Assembly: GCA_028707375.1 (NCBI GenBank)
Contig: JAQWCB010000011.1
Location: forward strand, 1-13,332
DNA: 13,332 bases
Origin: Bacilli bacterium
GTDB taxonomy: Bacteria; Bacillota_I; Bacilli_A; RFN20; CAG-288
Reading direction: 5' to 3'
Shown: positions 1-5,562 of the stretch, piece by piece
Position numbering within the stretch: the stretch's first letter is position 1
Layout of the letters: every line of letters starts with the position of its first letter
Translations under genes and position numbers: made by a program
Notes under the pieces: generated by a model
What the model saw: only the letters and a program-made list of their open reading frames with translations
What the model was told of the DNA's origin: nothing
The model's database searches: none

Positions 1-133
1 GCTTTTTCTATTTGTATTATCCTTTGCATATCGTTCTATTATATTATTTATCATTATGGCTTTTGTAATGGTGCATATTTATTGCACAAGCGATATTACT
101 CAAATATACTTAATACGTAGGCTATATAAATAG
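1..133 (+). CDS. Possible 3' end of a membrane protein gene (partial)
   Basis: One frame is open from the left edge to a TAG at 131-133 and would encode about 43 residues. They are strongly hydrophobic (runs such as SIILFIIMAFVMVHIY) and end in a basic tail (RRLYK), as the last membrane helix of a protein might. The case is weak. T-rich DNA looks hydrophobic in any frame, a second frame here is also hydrophobic, and the trxA promoter and leader hairpin lie inside this stretch. It may equally be plain intergenic sequence. Confidence 0.2.
   Translation, partial: LFLFVLSFAYRSIILFIIMAFVMVHIYCTSDITQIYLIRRLYK
82..110 (+). promoter_or_regulatory. Sigma-A-type promoter of trxA
   Basis: A -35 box TTGCAC (82-87), a 17-nt spacer and a -10 box TATACT (105-110) stand upstream of trxA. 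Transcription would start near 117, giving a leader of about 40 nt. Each box is close to consensus and the spacing is ideal. Confidence 0.6.
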
Positions 134-135
134 CC
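120..135 (+). promoter_or_regulatory. Leader hairpin of trxA
   Basis: A perfect inverted repeat, GGCTAT/ATAGCC around a four-base ATAA loop, falls at the predicted 5' end of the trxA mRNA. It lies ten bases ahead of the ribosome site. It could stabilise the transcript or act as a protein-binding site at the promoter. A related sequence stands at the same distance before the GrpB-family gene (1172-1187). The function is unknown. Confidence 0.4.
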
Positions 136-156
136 AAATTAAAAAGGAGAAATATT

Positions 157-474
157 ATGTCAAAAGAAATACAATCAGTGGAAGAATTCGATACTTTGTT
201 AGCCGAAGGTGGGAAAATTGTCGTTGACTTTTTTGCTACTTGGTGCGGACCTTGTAAAATGATGGGACGAGTGATTGAAGATGTGGAAAATGATTATCCC
301 GATGTCAATTTTGTCAAAGTTGATGTCGATCAATTACCGGCTATCGCTCAAAGATATGGCGTATACTCCATTCCACAAATCAATTTGTTCTTGAATGGAA
401 CCGAAGCCAATAAGTTAATTGGTTCAAGACCCGCCAGCGCTTTTAAAGCCGAATTAGATAAAGCCTTTAACTAA
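157..474 (+). CDS. trxA: Thioredoxin
   Basis: This is a cytoplasmic thiol-disulfide reductant of 105 residues, the normal bacterial thioredoxin length. It has the active site WCGPC at residues 29-33 (redox cysteines 30 and 33) after the usual VDFFAT strand. The conserved cis-proline is in the motif SIP (residue 73), and the glycine near the C-terminus (LIGS) is present. It would reduce target proteins such as peroxiredoxins or ribonucleotide reductase and be recharged by thioredoxin reductase, which is not in the window. An AGGAG site at 145-149 lies seven bases before the ATG. The gene has its own promoter and terminator, so it looks monocistronic. It could be a secondary thioredoxin paralogue, which the window cannot settle. 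Confidence 0.96.
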   Translation: MSKEIQSVEEFDTLLAEGGKIVVDFFATWCGPCKMMGRVIEDVENDYPDVNFVKVDVDQLPAIAQRYGVYSIPQINLFLNGTEANKLIGSRPASAFKAELDKAFN

Positions 475-491
475 AAAATTGAAGCAAATTG

Positions 492-554
492 ACTTGGGAT
501 TAAAATAGATATTTAAAGAATTTCAAATTAAACATCTATCTCCCAAGTTTTTTT
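492..554 (+). terminator. Rho-independent terminator of trxA
   Basis: ACTTGGGA (492-499) pairs with TCCCAAGT (541-548). An inner helix, ATAGAT with ATCTAT, extends the stem after a small bulge. A run of seven T follows directly. It lies about 20 nt past the trxA stop codon. Confidence 0.85.
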
Positions 555-687
555 ATGCGTTGATTCAAACTTAATCAATTAGGGGATATTTTATATATTG
601 TTAAGAAACATTTGTCTTGAGCAAGCAAGATAAAAGTGATTTACTAGTCACTTTATTGATTCGCAAAATTTTTTTAATTAAAAACTC

Positions 688-716
688 TTGAAATTACTAC
701 ATATTTATGTCATTAT
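688..716 (+). promoter_or_regulatory. Probable promoter of the tRNA-Asp/tRNA-Gly unit
   Basis: TTGAAA (688-693), a 17-nt spacer and CATTAT (711-716) stand just ahead of tRNA-Asp. The start point would be near 723, only a few bases before the mature tRNA. The -10 box matches consensus at four of six positions, so the call is moderate. Confidence 0.45.
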
Positions 717-727
717 ATCTAAGCGCT

Positions 728-803
728 GGATCAGTGGTGTAGCGGTTAACATGCCTCCCTGTCACGGAGGAGATCGTGGGTTCGATCCCCATCTGATCCG
801 CCA
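728..803 (+). tRNA. trnD: tRNA-Asp (anticodon GUC)
   Basis: A full cloverleaf is visible. The acceptor arm is GGATCAG with CTGATCC, then G and an encoded CCA. The anticodon arm CCTCC/GGAGG encloses the loop CTGTCAC, giving anticodon GTC. The T arm has GTTCGAT in its loop. It is 76 nt with CCA and is the first gene of a two-tRNA transcript, 16 nt before tRNA-Gly. Confidence 0.96.
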
Positions 804-819
804 CACAACTTCAATCGAT

Positions 820-893
820 GCAGGCGTAGTTCAGTGGTAGAACTTCAGCCTTCCAAGCTGATCACGCGGGTTCGATTCCCGTCGCCTGCTCCA
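820..893 (+). tRNA. trnG: tRNA-Gly (anticodon UCC)
   Basis: The acceptor arm GCAGGCG pairs with CGCCTGC, followed by T and an encoded CCA. The anticodon stem TCAGC/GCTGA holds the loop CTTCCAA, giving anticodon TCC. The T loop is GTTCGATTC. It is 74 nt with CCA. It should share the promoter of tRNA-Asp and ends in the hairpin terminator just downstream. Confidence 0.96.
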
Positions 894-906
894 TCTAAAT
901 GTTAAT

Positions 907-933
907 GGTGATAGAAATTCTATCGCCTTTTTT
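907..933 (+). terminator. Rho-independent terminator of the tRNA unit
   Basis: GGTGATAG (907-914) pairs with CTATCGCC (920-927), with one G-T pair, around a five-base AAATT loop. Six T follow. It lies 13 nt after tRNA-Gly. Confidence 0.85.
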
Positions 934-1171
934 CTTTAACTAAATATATGTATTTTCATCATGACATATATTATTTTGATAATCTCTCATTTCATATTTG
1001 ATTGAATCATATGCACTAAGAAAATTATAGTAAATTATGGAAACGTTCTTTTGTATTTATCTTGAAATTTTCAATTATTTTTTTAAAAAAAACATATGGA
1101 TAAATGGAAACCTGGAACTAATTAAAAATGAACCACTCAATATTCACTTTATTTTTTTAGATAAATCAGTA
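934..1171. other. AT-rich non-coding stretch
   Basis: No convincing gene, RNA structure or strong promoter is seen between the tRNA terminator and the leader of the GrpB-family gene. It is a string of A and T runs. With the flanking terminator and leader, about 310 nt separate tRNA-Gly from the next start codon. Confidence 0.5.
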
Positions 1172-1187
1172 CACTATATAAATAGTT
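1172..1187 (+). promoter_or_regulatory. Leader element like that of trxA
   Basis: The core CTATATAAATAG (1174-1185) is identical to one in the trxA leader and lies at nearly the same distance from the start codon. The next flanking pair changes from G-C to A-T and so still pairs; the outermost pair is lost. TATAAA inside it could instead be a -10 box, but no good -35 box stands at the right distance. Confidence 0.3.
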
Positions 1188-1194
1188 AAATCAG

Positions 1195-1200
1195 AGAGGA
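1195..1200 (+). promoter_or_regulatory. Ribosome site that fixes the GrpB-family start
   Basis: AGAGGA ends eight bases before the ATG at 1208. A TTG two codons earlier (1202) would begin only two or three bases after this site, too close for initiation, so ATG 1208 is preferred. Confidence 0.6.
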
Positions 1201-1207
1201 ATTGATT

Positions 1208-1774
1208 ATGGGCAAAGAATTAAAGGAAATGTCACTAGAAGAATTATGGCAACTCTTTCCTATTTTTTTAGTTAAGCATGATGACAATTGGATAAAGTAC
1301 TTCAATGAAGAAAAAAAGATTTTATTAAACATCTTGAGCGACATAAATATTACGCGAATTGAGCACATAGGAAGCACTTCTATTCCCAATATTTATGCCA
1401 AAAATATTGTTGACATTCTTATTGAAATTACCGAGGAGGATTATCTAAAATCCATTGATGTTTTAAAGACTCATAACTATATGTTGATGTATCAAGAAAG
1501 AACGCGAGCTGCTTTCAACAAAGGATACACTAAAAGCGGATTTGCTAAAAAGGTTTTTCACATCCACTTGCGAAATAATGGAGACAATGATGAATTATAC
1601 TTTCGTGACTATTTGATAGAATTTCCCAAAATCGCTAAAGAATACGAAAAATTAAAACTAGACTTATGGAGAAAATTTGAACATGATCGCGATGGATATA
1701 CCAACGCAAAATCTGACTTTGTTAAAAGATATACCTTTAAAGCCAAGATGAAGTATGTAAATAGATATAATTAA
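1208..1774 (+). CDS. GrpB family protein (nucleotidyltransferase fold)
   Basis: The 188-residue product matches the GrpB family (UPF0157), which adopts a nucleotidyltransferase-like fold. In other genomes the domain occurs alone or fused to dephospho-CoA kinase or acetyltransferases. Seen here are the family core HIGSTSIP (residues 53-60), the following KNIVDILIEI strand (65-74), FHIHL (117-121), FRDYL (132-136) and the C-terminal YTNAKSDFV (164-172). The substrate of the family is not established, so no reaction is assigned. The N-terminus carries about 20 extra residues before the usual family start. The acetyltransferase gene begins directly at its stop codon, so the two should be co-translated. 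The pair sits in an accessory-looking patch between tRNA genes and a broken ABC gene. Confidence 0.85.
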   Translation: MGKELKEMSLEELWQLFPIFLVKHDDNWIKYFNEEKKILLNILSDINITRIEHIGSTSIPNIYAKNIVDILIEITEEDYLKSIDVLKTHNYMLMYQERTRAAFNKGYTKSGFAKKVFHIHLRNNGDNDELYFRDYLIEFPKIAKEYEKLKLDLWRKFEHDRDGYTNAKSDFVKRYTFKAKMKYVNRYN

Positions 1775-2428
1775 ATGGGTATTATAAAAATGAGAAAGAC
1801 AGTCTTAGATAAATATAACATTCAAATAAATGAGTCGGAAAAATATATTCAGATAAATGATGTAATTCAAATAGACAAAATATGGCCATTCATCAGTCAA
1901 GAATACATAGGATACCAAATTGACTTCTGCTATCACGATATAATTCCACCATACGATATATTAAAATCGATAGGTGCATTTATATGCGATGATGCCATCA
2001 GGATGGTCATAGAAAAGAAAGTGAATTTCGAAGATATATGTTGCAAGATAGTTCGTATAAATAAGGAAAATTATGATTGTTTTGCTAGATATCACGATAG
2101 AATGAATCCAAATGTCTATTGGAATAGCCAAAGATTATTATCATGCTTGGATGAATGGAGTATTTTCGCAATAATTGATGACAAGAACATATATGGCTAT
2201 GTCATGACCGCTCAATGGAATAATGATATAGCAGAAATATTTGTCCTTGAAGCCAATAGTAGCAAATTGGGAAAATTATTATTGCAAAAGGCTGTTGACG
2301 ATGCTTTGATAACAAATCACAAGAAAATAATTTTCATGGCAGATAAGTCTTCTTCAGAGTATCTGTGGGCTCATCAAATTGGATTTGAAGAGCACGGATA
2401 CTATAAGGCATTTCGCATACAAATTTAG
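1775..2428 (+). CDS. GNAT-family N-acetyltransferase
   Basis: This protein of 217 residues has a C-terminal half that reads as a GNAT fold. IYGYVMTAQ (139-147) and the strand IAEIFVL (152-158) lead to SSKLGKLLLQKAV (162-174), the acetyl-CoA pyrophosphate loop and helix. A late strand KIIFMAD (184-190) and the typical ending WAHQIGFEEHGYY (198-210) follow. The N-terminal ~110 residues resemble nothing I recognise and may give substrate specificity. It should transfer an acetyl group to an unknown amine. The first ATG directly abuts the upstream TAA and has no clear ribosome site, which suggests translational coupling; an ATG at 1790 is an alternative. Isoleucine is mostly ATA, unlike in trxA, which hints at acquisition by transfer. 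Confidence 0.8.
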   Translation: MGIIKMRKTVLDKYNIQINESEKYIQINDVIQIDKIWPFISQEYIGYQIDFCYHDIIPPYDILKSIGAFICDDAIRMVIEKKVNFEDICCKIVRINKENYDCFARYHDRMNPNVYWNSQRLLSCLDEWSIFAIIDDKNIYGYVMTAQWNNDIAEIFVLEANSSKLGKLLLQKAVDDALITNHKKIIFMADKSSSEYLWAHQIGFEEHGYYKAFRIQI

Positions 2429-2434
2429 CGCAAA

Positions 2435-3015
2435 TCATTTCTCAAAATAATAGTATCTCTGAAACATAAGTAAATCAAATATTTCCTTACCTGTTTCCGA
2501 ATCTAAGGCACCTGTCGGTTCATCACATAATATCAATCGTGGATTCTTTATTAAAGCTCTTGCTATAGCTACTCTTTGTGTTTCTGCCCACCTGATAATT
2601 CATTTATGCGACGAGTTTCATATCCTGAAAGACCAACATCTTTCAAAATATTTGTTATATCAGCCTTTTCAACAGGTTTTCCTTGCAGTTCCAAAGCCAT
2701 TTTCAGGTTGTCTTTAACATTATAATCATTCAAAAGATTAAATTCTTGAAAGACAAAACCAACATAACTATTACGATAGCTATTTAAGTCATCCTCACTG
2801 AACGAACTAAACTTCTTATTATCAACTATAATATCACCCGAATCATATCTATCGAGGGCGCCCAAAACATTTAGTATAGTTGTTTTACCGCTTTCACTTT
2901 TTCCGGCGATGAAAACAAGTCCTTTGCTTGGAAGCGTAAATGATACATTATTTATAGCTTTAACATCTCTAAATTTAGTTGAGTAAGTCTTATTAACATT
3001 TCTTAGTTCAATCAT
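2435..3015 (-). pseudogene. ABC transporter ATPase remnant, frameshifted and truncated
   Basis: The intact part (148 codons, 3015 to a TAG at 2569-2571) is the front of an ABC ATPase. It has the A-loop region NKTYSTKF, a Walker A GKSESGKTT, a Q-loop GFVFQEFNLL and the signature LSGGQ. Right after it the frame breaks in a CACA tract near 2577-2581, consistent with one extra CA pair. In the shifted frame the protein resumes as [20 protein letters not shown] then [17 protein letters not shown], giving Walker B and the D-loop. Homology stops near 2468 and a stop follows at 2435. The style (LPSKGLVFIAGKS) matches Bacillota ATPases fused to FtsX-type permeases in much longer proteins, so most of the gene is missing. 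An AAGGA site still precedes the ATG. Confidence 0.88.
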
Positions 3016-3151
3016 TTTAAAAATTCCTTTTCATCGAGATAAATAACGCCAATTTTTGTGATAATAAATCACTTTTAGGTAGAATTTCTACAAAAATAAT
3101 AAATAATATCAGTAATATATTTTTATTGTACCACCTTCTTTCAGGCATTTT
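3016..3151. other. Upstream region of the ABC remnant with two palindromes
   Basis: Two perfect inverted repeats lie close together: GTGAT/ATCAC around AATAA (3058-3072) and GTAGAA/TTCTAC around one T (3079-3091). They may be operator sites that once controlled the ABC gene. No strong -35/-10 pair is evident on either strand, and no gene is seen. Confidence 0.3.
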
Positions 3152-3182
3152 AAAAAGACGCCAATAAATTAATACAGGCGTC
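3152..3182 (-). terminator. Probable terminator of the addB-pncB operon
   Basis: Read on the minus strand, GACGCC (3182-3177) pairs with GGCGTC (3162-3157) across a 14-nt loop and is followed by five T. It lies about 80 nt past the pncB stop. The stem is short but GC-rich against a very AT-rich background. Confidence 0.55.
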
Positions 3183-3262
3183 CAATTTTATAATAATCAA
3201 TTTTTTTAATAATTTTAATTTATAATATATTTTTCAATGCGATAAGATAGAACTAAATATAT

Positions 3263-4375
3263 TTAATAATTTATTTGTGACTGTTCAGGTGTATATTTAA
3301 CTTCTTCCATACGACTAGAGGGAATTTCCTTTCGTCCCTCCTTGGCTTGATCCTTACCATTGAGACGAACTAAATCACCAGTAAAGCCCAAATTAACTCT
3401 CAAAAGTGAAGTTCCTACACCATAAGTATCCACAGGAACACCACGCTTTTCAAAATCTTTAACTTTCTCTACATCGAAACCTGATGAAACAATTATTTTT
3501 ACATAGTTAAAACCATTGTCATCCAATGCTTTTCGCAGAGCGAAAATCAATTCAGCACAAACTCCGTGAGGATCAAAACCAGAGGTATCTTTACCATCAA
3601 AATAATGATCAACAAGCGATTTAGAAGTATCGGCACGAACTGCACCTAGCTTTCTCTGTAGAACTTTCGCAAGCTTAACGGAATCTTCCACCACATTATT
3701 GTGATAATCAATCAGTGCTGTAACTTTTTCATCCGGATACGTTTTCAAATAGCATTCGGAGGCACGAGCAATGTCACCATCGCAGAGTTGGATAAGAGCG
3801 TGAGGCATAGTCCCCTTGCCTTTAAGGCCAACATATTCTCCATAGGCATCGGTGGAAAAAAGTCTCATACCCGCTACATATGCGGCGTATCCATCTCCCA
3901 TTTGCGTATATGGATCATCTTGTCGATCACCCATATTTAATACTTTCTTTCCATTGACCACTTTCATGAGATTATGACAATTAGTACAAACGGAAGTCCG
4001 GCGGGCTAAGATTCCATCAATCGCAGATTCTAAGAAACCGAAGTCCTCATAGCGTCCAGTTATTTTTAATACTGGTTCTCCATTGGAAATCATATCGCCA
4101 TCGTTCAATGCCTGAATCTTTAAATCCTGCGGATTGCGGGCAAAAGTATAAACCAAAGCAATGGCTTCATCAATACCGCAGAGCATCACGTTATCAGCTC
4201 TTTGGAAGAACTGCTCCATGACGATATTTCCGGCTAAATTTTCTTCAACAATTTTCCGCGTTTTTAAAAAGTAATTTGCTGTATAAAAACCTGTTCCAAA
4301 TCGCTTATCAAACTTAAAGGTCTTATTGGTAAGTCGCTTTATCTTTCCTGCTTCTTTCTCTTGAATTTCTAACAT
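3263..4375 (-). CDS. pncB: Nicotinate phosphoribosyltransferase
   Basis: The enzyme joins nicotinate and PRPP to form nicotinate mononucleotide, the entry step of NAD salvage (Preiss-Handler route), with ATP hydrolysis. The 370 residues include FGTGFYTANYFLKT near the N-terminus, FARNPQDLKI (78-87), LNDGD (90-94), ARRTSVCTN (124-132) and GTMPHALIQL (188-197). The histidine of that last motif (192) fits the catalytic phosphohistidine position. VSSGFDVEKV (297-306) and YGVGTSL (318-324) would bind the phosphate of PRPP. It has the short form seen in many Bacillota. The start ATG shares its A with the stop of the upstream gene (TAATG), and a GGAG lies eight bases before it. It is the last gene of the operon. 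Confidence 0.93.
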   Translation of the reverse strand: MLEIQEKEAGKIKRLTNKTFKFDKRFGTGFYTANYFLKTRKIVEENLAGNIVMEQFFQRADNVMLCGIDEAIALVYTFARNPQDLKIQALNDGDMISNGEPVLKITGRYEDFGFLESAIDGILARRTSVCTNCHNLMKVVNGKKVLNMGDRQDDPYTQMGDGYAAYVAGMRLFSTDAYGEYVGLKGKGTMPHALIQLCDGDIARASECYLKTYPDEKVTALIDYHNNVVEDSVKLAKVLQRKLGAVRADTSKSLVDHYFDGKDTSGFDPHGVCAELIFALRKALDDNGFNYVKIIVSSGFDVEKVKDFEKRGVPVDTYGVGTSLLRVNLGFTGDLVRLNGKDQAKEGRKEIPSSRMEEVKYTPEQSQINY

Positions 4376-4935
4376 TATTTTTTCTCCTTTAAAATATAAG
4401 TACTCGATCCGAGGACTTTGTCATTTAACTGATAGTCTTCAACTCCTACAATCAAGTAATCAGTCCTATCCAATAAAAATTTGCTTGTCATATTTCCATC
4501 GTCCAATCTTGATTCTCGATATGAAACTAAAACATAATCACCAACATCAATATCCTCTTCTCTGTTGGTCGCATTCGCCTGTCGCATGTCTCCTAAACTG
4601 ATCTGATAAATGTTATCCTTAATCTTTTGTTCGATTTTGGCAACGTACAATGGAGCCTGGACGAGAATAACATCCTCATTTAAATTAACCTTGATTAAAC
4701 TATTGACCAAATTTATAAGCGGTTCGTTTGGATTGTGAAATAATCCATCGAGTTTCAACTTTAGATACTCATTGGAATTAAAAATATTTACACCCACGAG
4801 TTCATCCATGCAATACAAAGCCACAAAATTTCCATTTTTCTCAATCCTATCTGGCATTTTATCATTGTTGATAACAATAAAAATAGTATCTTTAAATGCT
4901 GGAAAATTAAAAAACAAATTGCCTTTGTATCGCAT
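4375..4935 (-). CDS. ytpR: YtpR-like protein with a divergent tRNA-binding (OB) domain
   Basis: The 186-residue product fits the YtpR layout. An N-terminal domain of about 80 residues (DUF4479-type, ending in the ELVGVNIFN strand) is followed by a C-terminal OB-fold like that of the PheRS beta N-terminus. In that half, ILVQAPLYVAKIEQKI stands for the first strand, DVGDYVLVSYRES for the central strand and KFLLDRTDYLIVGVEDY for the last. The usual CGAPN motif is replaced by NATNR, so tRNA binding is likely but unproven; the role of YtpR is unclear even in Bacillus. The start ATG shares its A with the trmB stop (TGATG). A TTG at 4938, eight bases from the AAGGAG site, is a serious alternative start. 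Its 3' end overlaps pncB by one base. Confidence 0.65.
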   Translation of the reverse strand: MRYKGNLFFNFPAFKDTIFIVINNDKMPDRIEKNGNFVALYCMDELVGVNIFNSNEYLKLKLDGLFHNPNEPLINLVNSLIKVNLNEDVILVQAPLYVAKIEQKIKDNIYQISLGDMRQANATNREEDIDVGDYVLVSYRESRLDDGNMTSKFLLDRTDYLIVGVEDYQLNDKVLGSSTYILKEKK

Positions 4936-5561
4936 CAATTATCTTGCTCCTTTATTCCAATAATCTGATGAATTGGCTGATTCAATTTTCTAAACTTTTG
5001 TTCATATTCAGACATTACATCACCTTCATCTAATTTTACATAGTTTTCATTGATTATTAAATGAAATTTGTTAAATTCCTTAAAATAACGACACGAATCG
5101 TTAAAATAAACATCATTATCTGATTTATAAATAACCTTTCCTCCGACTTTCAACAAGTCAAAGTATAACTGGAGTCTACTCGGATAAGTAAGACGACGCT
5201 TATGATGCTTTTTCTTAGGCCAAGGATCGTTAAAATTCAAATAAACAGCTTGAAGTGAACCGGGTTTTATCTTGGCAAAAAGTTTATTGGCATCAGCATT
5301 AATAAAGTGAATGTTGTGAGGAATAACCTCTTCACTAACCAATTTCTTGACCGCAATAGCAAAAGCGATATAATTTATTTCAACTCCCAAATAGTTCTTA
5401 TTAGGATTAGCCTGTGCTTTTTTTATAAGAAATTCTCCACATCCACACCCTAATTCTAAATACTCAAAACTCGGCAAAGAATCCAAATCATCTTCATTCA
5501 ATGCTAAATCGCGGTGATTTGCAATCAACTCCCTAGCCCATGGTTTGTAACGAAGGCGCAT
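4935..5561 (-). CDS. trmB: tRNA (guanine-N7-)-methyltransferase
   Basis: This SAM-dependent enzyme makes m7G at position 46 of the variable loop of tRNAs. The 208-residue protein opens with the family hallmark MRLRYKPWA. The SAM loop LELGCGCGEF is at 35-44, the acidic end of the next strand is GVEINYIA (59-66), and the catalytic NFNDPWPKKKHHKRRL is at 109-124. The C-terminal SEYEQKF (184-190) binds tRNA in homologues. The frame stays open for 24 codons upstream, but that part overlaps pepV; ATG 5561 is chosen because it gives the family N-terminus and sits one base after the pepV stop. No strong ribosome site is present, only AGAGAAAG, so translation is probably coupled to pepV. The stop is TGA, showing the standard code. 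Confidence 0.95.
   Translation of the reverse strand: MRLRYKPWARELIANHRDLALNEDDLDSLPSFEYLELGCGCGEFLIKKAQANPNKNYLGVEINYIAFAIAVKKLVSEEVIPHNIHFINADANKLFAKIKPGSLQAVYLNFNDPWPKKKHHKRRLTYPSRLQLYFDLLKVGGKVIYKSDNDVYFNDSCRYFKEFNKFHLIINENYVKLDEGDVMSEYEQKFRKLNQPIHQIIGIKEQDN
4947..4952 (-). promoter_or_regulatory. Ribosome site of the ytpR-like gene
   Basis: AAGGAG on the minus strand lies inside the end of trmB. It stands eight bases before TTG 4938 and eleven before ATG 4935. Since pncB and coaX both use eight, the spacing favours TTG, while codon preference favours ATG. Confidence 0.6.
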
Positions 5562-5562
5562 G

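Noticed and set aside
820..893. tRNA-Gly as an integration site for a mobile island
   Set aside because: No copy of the tRNA 3' end was found downstream by eye, and no integrase gene is present.
1202..1207. TTG start two codons before the GrpB-family ATG
   Set aside because: It would begin only two or three bases from the ribosome site, whereas ATG 1208 has normal spacing.
1186..1389. Minus-strand open frame opposite the GrpB-family gene
   Set aside because: It lies wholly antisense to a gene with clear family motifs and has no recognisable protein features.
3058..3091. Riboswitch or T-box upstream of the ABC gene
   Set aside because: Only short AT-rich palindromes are present, with no conserved riboswitch core or terminator in the leader.
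4933..4937. UGA read as tryptophan (Mycoplasma code)
   Set aside because: trmB ends normally at this TGA with family length, and tryptophans in conserved motifs such as WCGPC are TGG.
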